DNA of 64,000 nt from Hetaerina americana (Eukaryota > Arthropoda > Insecta > Odonata > Calopterygidae), in NCBI GenBank assembly GCA_022747635.1, contig JAKTNV010000060.1:1963872-2027871 (forward strand). The letters run 5' to 3'. How positions within the stretch are numbered: the first letter of the stretch is position 1; each line of letters opens with the position of its first letter. Of the stretch, positions 11,391 through 23,296 are shown piece by piece. The notes beneath the pieces are model-generated. The model had not been told where the DNA came from and searched no databases. It worked only from the letters and a program-made list of their open reading frames with translations. Both the position numbers and the translations under genes were made by a program.

Positions 11391-12190
11391 CACCGTTACC
11401 CCATACAACGGACTACAAGGGATATGTACGTGTACTACAAAGGGAAACTCAAAGAATTCGTCCAAACAAATCATCCGGCACTGATAAAATCCCTGCTCAC
11501 GTATACAAAACGATGGTATCAGAAATTGCGTCTTATTTAGATATAATATTGTAATAAATCCATGAATGATCAAGCAGTATGCAAACAAAGCGAATCTCTC
11601 TCGCTTGTATTTTAAAAAGGCAAAACGGAAAAGATCCTAGTCATTACCAACCCCTCTCCCTCACATTCATCTCATGCAAAATCTTAGCGCAAATAATTAC
11701 TATGGAAAGGATATATTGAGCTTCTTATGGCCTTTTTAAGACCGACAGTATTTAATAATATTTCCTTAAGCCGAATAGGGTTTTAGTGTTATCTTTTCTT
11801 CGATTTTAGTATGCCTTACTTAGTAAAGTGATAGGGTGTTTATGAAATTTGGGAATATGTCAAGTGATTTACAGGTTTTTAGAACTTGACGACTTAAGAA
11901 AATATTAGTTAATATAGTGAAATAATTGCAATTACAGTCATAGAATATCTCGAATCCCATATTTTACTTATAAATAATCGGAACGGTTTCCTTAAGGAAA
12001 GGTCTAGCGAAACCGAACAGGCACTCATGGTTTATGATATTTTGATCTCAGGCGAAAATAATGTATAAATTAATGCTATATTTGTTGGGAAGATCTTGCG
12101 AGATCCAACTGGCACTCATCGTTCATGATATTTTGGTCTTAGGCGAAAATAGTGTACAAATTAATGCTTTATTTGAAGATTTATAAAGGC
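11391..12190 (+). pseudogene. LINE reverse transcriptase fragments with a local duplication
   Basis: The reading IRPNKSSGTDKIPAHVYK near 11455-11510 is the RT block before the fingers. Near 11640-11710 there is a NYRPISLTF-like SCKILAQII block. Near 11960-12180 there is NGFLKERSSETEQALMV, then a KAFDKF-like end. The QHGF-region block occurs twice in tandem (12001-12084 and 12091-12175). Stops abound and the palm domain is missing. Confidence 0.55.
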
Positions 12191-12379
12191 ATTCGACAAA
12201 TTTCTTTAAGTCGCTGTCCGATTCCCAAAGAATAGAATTTTACACATAGGGCTATGGTATGAGCTATTGGCTCGTAGCTATTGGGTAGTGACTTCAATTC
12301 TCCCTGTAAACGAGTATTTAGAACGCAATGAAAATAGTGGTTTAGTGCACTTTATTTTTCTAGACTGGTGTTAAGTTTT

Positions 12380-13440
12380 CTCCATTTTTATTGAAGGACG
12401 GAAATTTCGACTTACTTCCCTGAACCTACCGTACATATGACTATAATACTTTGGGTTATCGTTCAAAAATTCAGCTGATCCTTTCTTCTGAAATTCTGTT
12501 ACCTACTGGCCACATGCTTTCCTTGCTAACGCTTTAGCATTTTATGTGTTTTAGAGTTTTGCATTATTTCATTTCCTTTATTTCTAGATTCGGTCTTGCG
12601 TGATCACCTCATTTTTTTAATACCATGGTCTCTGGTGTTTTAATGCTTTACGCACTCCTATATTGTACCATTTAGGTTCCATCCTGTCATTTTGCAAGTA
12701 ACTACGTATGCATTTTCCTATTTCAGACCTCGTGAGGTCGAGAAAAGCACTCCACACATCCTCACTGTCTTTATTTATACTACTTTCCTTAAATACTGCT
12801 GCAGTTCTCGCCTAAATCCGCCCTCATAGGCCAGGTGGAACTGGTAAATCTTTCTTTTGGGTTTTTAATTTTTCTCAGAGATCACATTGATTTGTATTAA
12901 TGACCACTTTTCTAAGGTCACTAAGTCCTTCAAGTGCTGCTATATCGAGGAGATGTTCGGATAAATTTGTTGCTTTTTGATCAAGTTTATTCTTCCGGTG
13001 GGTACTAGTACTACATTATTTAACGAGGGTCATGTATAACCACGAAGCAGTGGATCGTAGGATTCCTTGTACTTACCTCCCGCTAAAAACTATAGTTTTT
13101 GCATTCATTGAAAGGAATATTGAAATCCCTTCCCATTATTACTTCTCTACTTTTGAAATGAGAATTAAAACTAGCGACCTTTCTTTCTAGTTCTAAAATT
13201 GATGTATCTACGGTACCGGGAGGTCTTTAGTTGGTACTAATGTACACTCTTCTCGACCTAGGGCTTTTGATGGAGCGCCAAACGCTTTCTCTGCTTCTAT
13301 AAGAGGAAGACTCACGTCTGCTTTCGTGACTATCTTTAACAGCTATGAACACTCCTCCTACAATCCTCATTTTTCTGTCCCGTCTTTAAATTATTTTAGG
13401 GCAAGACATCAGCGTACCGGAAGGAAACCATTATATAAGG
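12380..13440 (-). pseudogene. LINE endonuclease-RT linker, decayed
   Basis: On the minus strand RMEPKWYNIGVRKALKHQ and EFLNDNPKYYSHMYGRFRE resemble the linker after the endonuclease of CR1/Jockey-type elements (the AxRKNPKxFWKY type). An EN-like end (SDLRKVV-like) lies further upstream. It is head-to-head with the CR1 element that starts at about 13440. Many frameshifts; clade uncertain. Confidence 0.4.
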
Positions 13441-13960
13441 TAGCTCTAATGTCCGGCATATAAATGTCACCGCTGCATCGCGGAGTCTAACTGGAGGGAG
13501 ATATTAGATTCTTGTCGTCCTCGTGTATACCGGGTAGCGGGATACCCCAGGCGACGCAGGCGGTGAAGGCGGCCGTCAGTAATACAGGTTGCTCTAAGCT
13601 ACTCATTGTGGCTCATGTGGGGACAAACGATGCCTCGGAACGTGGATCTGAAGAGATCCTGCGCTCCTTTAAGGAGATGCCTTTAGAAGTGAAATGGGTT
13701 GAGGCAGAGTTGAAGATCCCAATTAAATTAATTGTTTACAGTATTGTGCCGCACATTGACCATGGAAGGCTCGTATGGAGCCGTATAGAGGGCTAAAACC
13801 AGAGATTGTTGGGATTTTTTCGAAAAATTGGATCGGAATTTGTTGATCTAAGGCATGTCCTCTCATCGTGCCGGGTGCTCCTTAATCGTTCCGGGGTCCA
13901 TTATTCTGTCGAGGCATTGCAGTTTGTAGCGCGTAGATTGTACGAACAGGTTTAGAGGGT
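13440..13960 (+). pseudogene. CR1-like LINE ORF1 with SGNH-esterase-like domain
   Basis: The open frame 13512-13796 reads a PGSGIPQAT block (usual PGAGI), then LLIVAHVGTNDASERGSEEI, with the HVGTND block typical of the SGNH hydrolase fold. IVYSIVPHIDHGRLVWSRI follows. After a stop at 13796 the reading continues with EFVDLRHVL and LNRSGVHYSVEALQFVARRL, the usual end of this domain. Esterase-type ORF1 proteins are an established feature of part of the CR1 clade, where they are thought to bind lipids or assist RNP formation. It lies directly upstream of an EN-RT ORF in the same orientation. The in-frame stop makes it a pseudogene. Confidence 0.7.
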
Positions 13961-13998
13961 TCAGCATAGTTGGTACGAAAGAGCGCAGGCCGTATTTA

Positions 13999-16870
13999 GT
14001 GGAAAATAAAGTAGAATCCAGCGCTTTTTGTCATTTCAGATCAGGCTGTTTAGGCTATTACTCTCAGATCCCAAAAATAATAGAATACATAAACACTTGC
14101 GTAAAAACGACATACAACCCACGTAGAATCAATACATTTGGTCCTTCGAAAAACAATAAAGTTAGTCATTTGAGTGAATGTAATGCCAGTGGCTCCGTTA
14201 ACAATGAATCCTCGCGAAACAGTTTTTGGGCATAAAGAAAACCCTGTGATAAAAAATAATAGGCCAAATGAAAATTATAACATTTAATTACCTTGGAATT
14301 AGAAACAAAATATCGGATGTTGAACATATTTTTATTGGTACAAAGGCGTACCTATAGTAGTTTGAACGGAGAGTTGGCTCACAGAAGATATCGCAAACAA
14401 TGAGAGTTTTCCAGGTGGTTTCAATATTTAAAGACGGGACAGGCCTAATAGATTGGGTGGGGGAGTATTAATTGCTGTCAATTCATATCTCAGTAGCCAA
14501 CGATATGAATGCGACGAAAGTGACGTAGCGTTTGGTGCAACATAAAGGACTACAACGACAGAAGCCTATTCGTGTGCTCATTTTACAAACACCCTCTTTC
14601 CGAAACATATTCTACTCAAGCTCGACGACCAAATATCCACTCTCAGTAAAAAACATATCAACAGTATAATTATAATCGCTGGTGACTCTAATCTACCGAT
14701 AGTTAATTGGGACTCGTACTGCGTATGAAAATCTGCCAAAAACAGTAATTTATACAAAAAACTCCTCCATGTATTCGCAAAACACTCTTTAAATCAAATT
14801 GTTAAATCACTAACGCGGGGCCACAGCATACTTGATAATTTCGCTACTTCTAAGCCCGAAATATTTTCAAACGTTAAAATAATGGACGGTAGCAGTGACC
14901 TTAAAGTTATTCTGTTAGTATTTAAAACTAAGATCGTGAAAATAAACAAATAAGAGCGTAATATAAACGAGTATTTATTCAACAAGGCTAATTTAACGGA
15001 AAACGAGAATATTAAAAAAAAATAATTACAGAAATACAAGACAATAACCCTGAAAATCGATTTAGAGATCATTTGAATATATTTCTTAAATATTATACGC
15101 AGTGGAATGAAAGCGAACACTCCATCCAAACTTAAATGTGACATTTAGGAACCTAGATGGTAAAACGGGAGTAAGATCGTCATTGAAAAGGCAAAGGAGG
15201 CTACAATCCGATTTTAAAAAGAGTTTAAAAGGTGAAGATGCGGTTAATATGGATACATCCAAGCAGAAATTAAAGAATGCCGCAATACAACGAAAAGTAT
15301 CATACACAAAGCCCTCAAATCCTCCTTCAAATCACTCCTTCAAATGAAAAATGCTTTGCGAATATTTTGAGGAAAGTCCAAAGCCCTTCTGGTCCTATGT
15401 TAGAGAAATACAGGATAAACATCTAATTCTACATTGTTTGAAGACAGAAAACGACGAACTAATACAGACGGCGCGAAAAATGCAAATATGTTAAACAGGT
15501 TTTTCTAGAGCGTCTACAATAACGACACAAACGCGCCAAACTAGTTCCCACACCCACCCGGGGAACACATGAGCGACTTACTTACCAAGAAATTAATAGA
15601 ATAACAGCTCTGTAGTACCAAACCCCGGCCCCTGGGGCGGATGAAATGCGTGCTAGAACATTGAAGGGATTAGCGGAAGATATTTCTCCGTTTTTAGGAA
15701 TTGCCGTTCTAAAATCGATAAAAGAAGGTTCAGTGCCTCGCGAGTGGAAGCTAGCCCCCCCTTTTTTTTAACTCCCACCCTCCTAAAGACGGCGATAGGG
15801 ATAAAGCAAGCAATTACCGACCCATTTCTTTAACATCGATATCTTGCAAAATATTGGAACAAATTATTGTCAGTAACGGCATGAGATTTCTTGATAGTAA
15901 GAAAATACTAACCCACAACCAGCACGGATTTAGGAAAAGCAGATCTTGCGGAACACAATGCGGTCTTTTTATTCATGATTTGCTTGGATCAGGAAAAAAC
16001 CAAACACAAGTTGATGCAGTACTTTTGGATCTCAAGAAAGCCTTGGGAAAAGGGTCGCACAATAAATTATTACACAAACTGAAATGCTTAGTATGAATTA
16101 GAAAATAATAAATTGGATCTGAAATTTCTTATCAAATCGCAAAAAATTATTAGTCATCGATGGAATATGTTCCACGGGTAGAGATGTAACTTCGGGCGTA
16201 CCCCAGGGAGGTGTAATAGGGCCGCATCTATTCTCAGTACACATTAATGACTTTAGCTCACACGTAAGTAGCAATCTCAGATTACTTGCTAGCGACACGG
16301 TAGTATACAGGGAAATAAGGGGCCCATCAGATTACGTGCCAATCTTTGGAGACTTTGACAAAATATCGAATTTGTGCAGGGAATGGCGATTACTGCTAAA
16401 TATAGGCAAATGCGCAGTTTTGAAATTTTGGAGCAAAGTAAGTGGCGAATAGGGCATAAACTATGAAATTGAGGGTTCAGGGCTAGTTACGGTCAATCAA
16501 GTTAAATATTTGGGGGTAGCTCTAACACCATGCCTGTCATGGGGAGCAAATATCAGAACAATATACGGATCCGCTTTAAAAAAATTCGACTTCATTGAAC
16601 GGGTGGTGGCGAAATGTACTGAGAAAGTTAGAGAGATGTGTTATTTTCCGCTAGTTGGACCTCATTTGGAATATGCTGCAAGTCTTTGAGATCCTTGGGA
16701 AAAAGTTGGCGAAAAGAGTTAGATAAAGTCCAGAGAAAATCCGCCAGATTCGTGAAAAATTGTTAATACGGGTACAAGAAGACGAGAGTGACAGCCCTTT
16801 TGAGGGAATTAGGCTAGAGGCCACTTGAGATGCGAAGATGACAAGCCAGACTGAGACTGTTTTAAATAAT
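13999..16870 (+). pseudogene. CR1-like LINE ORF2 (endonuclease + reverse transcriptase)
   Basis: EN: ITFNYLGIRNKISDVEHIF near 14281, IIAGDSNLPIVNWDS near 14670-14715 (the GDxN block), SLTRGHSILDNFA near 14805 and SDLKVI near 14895. Linker: FEESPKPFWSYVREIQDKH near 15365-15420. RT: NYRPISLTSISCKILEQII near 15815-15870, HNQHGFRKSRSC near 15915, and VTSGVPQGGVIGPHLFSVHI near 16190-16245. The catalytic block reads LLASDTVVYRE near 16282-16315, where FADD has become LASD. KYLGVALTPCLSWG near 16505 and GPHLEYAA near 16660 form the RT end. Stops and shifts throughout; about 2.9 kb. Together with 13440-13960 it forms one nearly complete, inactive element. Confidence 0.8.
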
Positions 16871-17370
16871 CCGAATAAACGAGTTTATCAATGACACTAA
16901 AGGAATTATTATGGCCCCGCATTGCATTAATTTCCTGACGCATAACCGGATGGGGATTGGTACTTTTATTTTAGATATGCATATAATATACACGTAGTTG
17001 CGGTAAATGATTCATTGATTTGACTCCAGCATTGCGTTAATGGCAGCCGTTGAAATATGAAACACGCATGGCATTCGCATACAGCAGCGATGGGGTTAGC
17101 ACGCAGCGAGCAAAGTGCTGAATTGAAATGTTGCTTTCGCATGAACAATTCTTCAGCCGAGGCCTATGTAATGCTACAGGGAGCTTGTGTAGAAGTTTTT
17201 CATCCCCATGTATCAGCTATAAGATGGTTAAAAATGTTAAAAGAGAGAGAACAATCAATATTATAAGAGAGTGTACCCAGTGCTCCAGTAACTTCTTCAA
17301 TGGAAGTAAATAGTCACAGCGCCACCGTAGGAGAAGATCGTCAATTAACGTTAAAATACTGTTGAAATTG
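16871..17370. other. No recognised gene
   Basis: Non-coding sequence between a LINE and a SINE remnant. Short open frames on both strands show no domain. Confidence 0.4.
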
Positions 17371-17480
17371 TGGGTCGCGGTAGTCCAGGGGTAGAGCGTT
17401 GGACTAGTCAGCGGAGGGTCCCGGGTCTACCATCACCTACCAAACCGAACTTCGGGTTGATTACTGTGTTTTTGGTTTTT
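17371..17480 (+). repeat. tRNA-derived SINE (family B), internally deleted
   Basis: The head TCGCGGTAGTCCAGGGGTAG carries a good A box, with GAGCGTTGGACT following it. It is joined directly to ACCATCACCTACCAAACCGA and CTTCGGGTTGATTACTGTG, which match the far end of the family B copy at 966-1000 (read on the minus strand). About 200 bp of body is missing. Confidence 0.65.
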
Positions 17481-17544
17481 TTTACTATTAAAATTATGGA
17501 GCATTTTATTGCATACCACTCATATGTATGTAATAGAAATGTTG

Positions 17545-17880
17545 TACAAAAGATGGCCTTTGAGCCGTGGGTTCTGAGAATTCTCGTACGTAAACCATTG
17601 GGTGTTCACGAGCAGGTTTGTTCACTGTTGAAGTTGATGCTAGAAGAATATGAGGAGTTCCTTTCTAAGACTATCAACGAGGATGAAACTTGCCCCCAAC
17701 ATTTTGATCCTGAGAGTAAACAGCAAAGTTTGGTATGGATATCTCCGGCATCAAAAACACAAAAAAGCCAAAGATGTAGTTTCTGCTGAAAAAATGATGA
17801 TGGCATTATTTTGAGATATTTATCCAATTGTGTATAAGCATTTTTTACCCGCAGAACTGTTCATTGAGCGTACTATACGA
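17545..17880 (+). pseudogene. Mariner transposase fragment around the first catalytic Asp
   Basis: EEYEEFLSKTINEDETCPQH, then FDPESKQQSLVW, matches the mariner block normally ending GDETWxxHxxPESKxQSxEW. The first catalytic Asp lies in EDET; the conserved Trp is Cys. After a stop near 17788 the reading continues as KNDDGIIL and YKHFLPAEL. N- and C-terminal parts and inverted ends are absent. Confidence 0.6.
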
Positions 17881-19240
17881 CAGCCTTCAACATCCCATTG
17901 CCAATCAATATGCTCTGCATCCATTTTCCTGCCCCAAAAATCCTCCACTGTCCCTCCTTTTCTCCCAGTAATCTCCTTACCTCACCCACCATACTATATT
18001 CAGCTCTTCCTCGTTTGTTTTTCTTGTTGTCCACTTCACCTTCTCCATCCTTCTCCACACTCAAATTTCGAAAGGCTTTAATCTACGCCCATCACCTTGT
18101 TTCTAGGACCATGTTTCTGCATCGTACAAATCGAAGAACCATATGAAAGTTTTGGCGAGCCGTTTCATAACATCCTTTCTCAACGTTCCTGTCATCGATT
18201 CCCTCCTAAGTAATCACTTTCTTTTCTCTCTATCCTCTTGTTGATAATCCTGAGTATCACTTCAGCTGCGGGCGAAAACAAACGTATTGCTCTGTACCCC
18301 TCACACATGCCTTTCCCATTTTTGGGATTGGAACTAACATTGATCAGAGGAAATCCTCCGCCTAAGCCGTTTACTCATAATTGCTACAAATTAGTTCATG
18401 AAAATTCTTCATCCTGAAAAACGGATTTTCCCTTCTCACTTTCTCACAATACTTTCAACTTCCTTTATAGTGCATCAATTTCACCCTTCCTCTGTAAACG
18501 TTCCATATCCTTACACTGCGTGTCCTTCCACGCTCCTTTCTCTCAATTTTTATCTTACTTCAGTTCATTATTTAATGCTCTATACTTCATTCTACCTATT
18601 TTTGTATTTAGATCCTTGAATATTCCTCTCTCTTCTATCCAACTAATCATCTCGTCCGTAGTACATGGCTTTGTTGTTCATTTCTTATTTACTACTTAGC
18701 TGGTTTTATTTGCGTCTTTTGAAATCTCTTTTTTGATATTTTGTCTTTTTTCTTCAATAGTTTCCATCTCCTTTATAACACTCATAATTTTCTCCAGTAC
18801 CTCATGTCACTACTTTCTTTTGGTCCCTTGTAAACAACCTATTGATATAATTATTGATCTTTCCTGAAATGCTTCTGTATTCCATTCGCTGCACTGTTTA
18901 CCCTTTTTAATCTGACATTGCACTTTTTCATTACCATACTAAGATTTGAATCCATCGCATAGTTTCGTTTGTGGCTATCGATATCCTTATTTAATATGTC
19001 CCCTTTTTCCTCTAAAGTACTCGTACCCATCTCCTTTGTCTCAATCATAATTTTCTCTTAAGTCTGTTGATAATCCTTTTTGTTGTTCCTAGAAATGCTG
19101 CTTTCTATCTTCCTTTTTCTAATCCATTTTCCCTGCTTCATCTTTTTGAATCGGACGCCATACTCTATTATCATAATATTACGATTTGCGTCCACATCCT
19201 GGGAAATTGCGGATTTTTCACGCTTTTGTTAAGCCACCAG
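17860..19240 (-). pseudogene. RTE-like LINE (CFDP2-like), minus strand, truncated
   Basis: Read from high to low coordinate. Near 19190-19100 is an endonuclease end (NIMIIEYGVRFKKMKQGKW). Near 18790-18420 is the linker (KPCTTDEMISWIEERGIF, GRMKYRALNNELK). Near 18350-18230 is the RT start (LVPIPKMG and YRAIRLFSPAAEVILRII). The palm is missing. At 18064-17873 is the C-terminal block (AEYSMVGEVRRLLGEK, WMQSILIGNGMLKAVV). The same ordered blocks occur in the plus-strand copies near 42 and 60 kb. Confidence 0.65.
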
Positions 19241-19495
19241 TCATCATCAATTCACAGTTGCATTTTGTTTCGGGATTTTATTTTTCATATCGACGATAAA
19301 CCGATAGCCAACTGTACGTTTTCGATGTAAAACAGATGTAATATATTAGGTGCAGATGTAATAATCAGTGTGTAAATGCCAGTAACAGGAAGAATTAATG
19401 GCTCTATCAAAAAAGAAGAGAAAGAAAATTATATTTGTGTTTCTCTATAGGCATCATACTGTATCTACTGCAACTGTAACATGTAAATGCAAGCT

Positions 19496-19748
19496 AACAG
19501 TTTCAGACTTAACTTTGTGGAGTTCTTTCATGGTGAGGGTGAAAGAAAGAGAAAAAACAACTTTGCACTTCCACACACTTTTAATATAACACGAACATGG
19601 TTTCGATGCTGCGCATCATCTTCAGGTGTTCATCCACCTGAAGATGATGCGACCATGGTTTCTATGCGCAGCATAGAAACCATGGTCGTGTTATATTAAA
19701 AGTGTGTGGAAGTGCAAAGTTGTTTTTTCTCTTTCTTTCACCCTCACC
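19496..19748 (-). mobile_element. Foldback insertion A (PLE-terminal-like) with 15-bp target duplication
   Basis: ATGTAAATGCAAGCT occurs at 19481-19495 and 19749-19763. The insertion between them has a tail at 19496-19528 and a long inverted repeat with arms 19529-19604 and 19676-19751 (76 nt, one mismatch). The centre holds a second 16-bp palindrome (19613-19628 / 19635-19650) and a third around 19651-19684. The last bases of the outer arm overlap the target duplication. Tail and arm sequences are homologous to those at 29.4 and 30.0 kb. No coding capacity. Confidence 0.7.
19591..19630 (-). ncRNA. Hammerhead-ribozyme-like core
   Basis: The minus strand reads CAC, then CUGAAGA (fits CUGANGA), one extra U, a 5-bp helix II (GAUGC/GCAUC with a GCA loop), GAAA, then a short helix III region CCAUGUUC and GUG. 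CAC can pair with GUG as helix I. In the partner arm the helix III region reads CCAUGGUC, which is better paired. The extra U and the very short helix III depart from the textbook motif. Activity is not shown. Confidence 0.4.
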
Positions 19749-19763
19749 ATGTAAATGCAAGCT

Positions 19764-21222
19764 TTAATGTGGAGACGAACCGGGGATGGATATTCAAAAC
19801 GTTTGCTATGAAAAATCTTTAATTAAATAGCCTAATGAGAAATCACACAGATTTTTGTGAGTGGGAGGAAGGTTTTTATTATACACAGCAAAATAAAGAA
19901 AACATTTCAGAAGGAAATTTATATTGAGAAGGAAAATATATATAAATTTATGTTTTATGCTGCTAATAGTTATTCAAATACTTTAATGTTGGAAATTACC
20001 ACTAGGTGGAACTTATTTTGATGTAGTGATTAGGCTATAGGCCGATGTTTTAAAAGCAGTTGATAATACAGCAGATACATTCGCTATAATGGTAGAGTGT
20101 TTCTACGAAAAATAATGTCGTGGTCAAACATGATTCAGTTTTCTCTTGAACTACCATGGACTCTCTGGATAATTTCTGCTCAGTGAAAGAATTTTTTTAA
20201 TAACAAATCTGCTGTTTTGGGCGATGTGGCTTGACTCATACTTATGAATAATATCAAACTGCAGTCTTGACGAAACAAACATCGACATATAATTACAGAG
20301 CATTTGTAGAACGAAATACGGTAAATTTCATCAGGATTTTTCGCATCAATAATGAATACACATGCAAAAGTGTTTCCAGTTTTATTCATTTGGATATTTT
20401 GGGATAGCATGTTTTTAAACCATTGGCTTACAAATTTTCTTGCAGTCTACTCACTCAGAAATACCATTTATATTGATAAAATATTCTATTAATAAATATG
20501 GGAATAGATTGCAAAGTTTATTATTTATTTGATTGAAAATTTATATGCATCTAGGACCATATTTTGTAATCTAGGTTTATATAGTAATTTTTTGTTTTCA
20601 TTCGATTTTTTTATTGAACAGTCATTTATCATTAAGTTATAATTTTTAAAAGTTTGCGAAATTATAAAAAAAATTTCGTGTGAATATCTTATAAAACTAT
20701 TTTGATTTTTTAATTGTATTCTTATTGTGAAATATATCTTCTTTCAGCCTTTTAATTCATATTGAAATGCACTGAAAGATTCTGTGGATCTTATACGTAT
20801 AATGTATCTTATAACATTCTGAAAAAACTGTTTTTACTGTCATTGGCTTTTTATCCCAAACTTTAATCTCTTCTTTCAACATATTTTTTTCTTTAATTTC
20901 ACCTGACCTGAATTTTTACTATCGGAAAGTATATGACAATGTAATAAAATTGCAAATTCTTTTTGAACAAATCGTAAGTTTAACCTTTAGGCTTAGGACT
21001 TTTTTGGATCCACCGGACAAAAACTGCCTTCATTTTTGCTGAAAAATGAAGGAAACACTGTCTTCACTCCTCACAGTTTCTGATTAATCAAAATTATCGG
21101 TGGCTTTTTTTTCTCTGTTATCACTAAAACTAGTTTCACTATTGAAAGGAAACTTCTCTGCATCATCGTCCGAAAATATCTTCCACTTTTTGACGGCCAT
21201 TGCATCGGGGGTAGCGCGAGTA
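19764..21222. other. AT-rich stretch, nothing recognised
   Basis: Very AT-rich sequence, with T-rich tracts around 20500-20900. The small open frames have no domain signal. Confidence 0.45.
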
Positions 21223-21438
21223 CAGGGTGCGTTCCAAAAGTAATGCTTTTATTTTTTAAAAGTAATTTTTTGAAAAGATTTGTACAACCTTGAATTCTTA
21301 CAGATGCTGTCCTTGGGCCTCTACACTTTTTTTTACAGCTACTCTACCATGATCGGTACGCGCCCTGGAAAGCGTCTTCGGGGACCTCTCGCAAGGTCTT
21401 CGTCACGGCTGATTGGATCTCTCCTATGGACGAAAAAC
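21223..21438 (-). repeat. Solo mariner end (same family as 40005-41268)
   Basis: TA at 21221-21222 is followed by CAGGGTGCGTTCC. Sequence then runs parallel to 40005-40220, the C-terminal/3' end of the minus-strand mariner, including the tract CGCCCTGGAAAGCGTCTTCG. Similarity stops after GACGAAAAAC near 21438. No second inverted end is seen, so it is a truncated remnant. Confidence 0.65.
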
Positions 21439-22882
21439 AGACATTAACCAGACATTAACTTGGGTAACCAGTCGGTTGAGTATGGGTGAGTACATATTTA
21501 CGTAATTATGTATTTCCATACCGTATAGCGTGAAATTATTTCTCTACTCAATGCTACTCAACCTTCAGCCATGTTGAAAGTTTTCAGATCATTACACGAA
21601 CGCTTCATGTATGAACAAACCCCGACTTCACATTGGCAGGAGATTTACGTTAAAACCATAGCTGTGAACGACACGCAACAAATGTATTTTTCAATTGCGA
21701 GATGAATTTTTAGAAATTCGGGCGTATTCCAGAGTTGGACTGTTGCATACATCGAAGACAAATTGCTCCTGATATTCTTCACGAATTAAAAGATAACGGC
21801 GGGAAATGACGATCGAAACCGGAAGGCCACCAGTGCATGCTTTGCCTCACTGTTGCCCGTCAAGAGTGATTGTAATTTTTTCAAAACGATGTAACAAATT
21901 CCGAATCCTATTGTTGAGGACAACACAGGAGCTCCAAGTTGAATTGTACTCATGATATCGGCTAGGAACTCATTTTCATTGCCTGGAACTCGGAGTTTTC
22001 TTTTCATTATCAGCTGAAACAAAGGCGACGGTGTGAGTTGTTGCTGGGTTCGACACCTCAAGTGATTAAAGGGTGTTCCACGGACGTGACGCCGGTACAT
22101 CCACTAACCCCAGAATGAGGCATGCAGTAAACCCACCTCCTTCATACCGACGCAATTCAACCGCGGAGCATTCAACGCCCGTTCGAGAAACCTCCCGGCT
22201 CTCTCGTCTCCAAGTGATCTAGCCAGAGGCTCCCTTCCCTTCGGGAGGAGACGGATTCCAAAGGAGCTGAACAACCCGCCTCTCTCCTACTCTTCATCTA
22301 CCCTTTATCCTGCGTCATTTCTTTCATTTCGCCAGTGGATTCGGTATCAAATGGGGCTCAAGGACCCTCTCCTTCGCTCACCTCCCTCCAGTTATCTCCT
22401 CCCTTCCCCAAAATGATTAAGCATGCCCTCCATTTCTCTTCCACCTAGCCACTCCCTCGCAATCTTCATTCCATACCTCTCCGCCCTCTCTCGCTCGCAA
22501 TCCTTCCCTCACCCCATACTCCTCCATTCCTCTGCCATCGTCTCTCGCTTTACCTCCACCCCATGCCCCGTCTCCGCCCCCACCTCATTGCATGTGCTCC
22601 CAACCCCCTGGCAATGAGCCGCGGTGAGAGCCCATCCCGGGCTCCCGAACACACCACTCCTCGAGAAGGGGCGACCTAATGACAACCCGCCCCCTACGCC
22701 CCCCCCAAAATTTGCGGCTCCCGCCTCCACCCACCCATCCCGCCCCGGTCCCCAGCTCAACCTTACGATTGGAAACTTTCCTTTATCGTATTACCACATT
22801 ATCCAATTATATTCGCTTCACGGCAGTGTACTCTTTCCGCGGGAGCCATGCCTAGCGCCGTCGTGATCTTTCCGGGCCGAGG
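21439..22882. other. No recognised gene; GC-rich patch at 22400-22770
   Basis: The span 22400-22770 is C-rich and pyrimidine-rich and resembles the other GC-rich patches only in composition. A direct duplication (CAGACATTAAC) lies at 21438-21459. Confidence 0.35.
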
Positions 22883-22962
22883 TTTCCTACGCTTAGCTGT
22901 TAATGCCGTTCAGCGGAAGATGGCACGTGCTACTGGAAAGCCACTGATAATAACATGTGACA
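22883..22962 (+). repeat. Direct repeat, unit 1
   Basis: About 80 bp containing CGTTCAGCGGAAGATGGCAC and ACCACTGA-like blocks, repeated in the same orientation at 23216-23296. No known family recognised; it could be the ends of a small element of about 410 bp. Confidence 0.55.
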
Positions 22963-23215
22963 TATCAGTCAGGAAAGACTTAAATTGATACGTCATAAAT
23001 GACCTGCGTGAAGGTTTATGATAAGTATCGTTTAGGTTTTTCTCATGGAAGTTAAGGGTCCAAGTGACATGCAAGTACAGACATGGTCCGACAGAACGAA
23101 CATGCCACGGGAACAGCAGTGGATGATGGGCTACCCTTATCATTAATTCTACTGTGTTATCCCGATAATTTAATTGTTTATTTTTGGTTTTAGCTCATTT
23201 CCACTTGGAAGCATT

Positions 23216-23296
23216 TTCCCTACGCGTAGCTGTCAACTCCGTTCAGCGGAAGATGGCACGTGCTACAGGAAAACCACTGAAAATTGCATGTGCCAC
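23216..23296 (+). repeat. Direct repeat, unit 2
   Basis: This is the partner of 22883-22962. It shares TTCAGCGGAAGATGGCACGT and the following block, with scattered substitutions and no large gaps. The 250 bp between the units has no coding signal. Confidence 0.55.
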
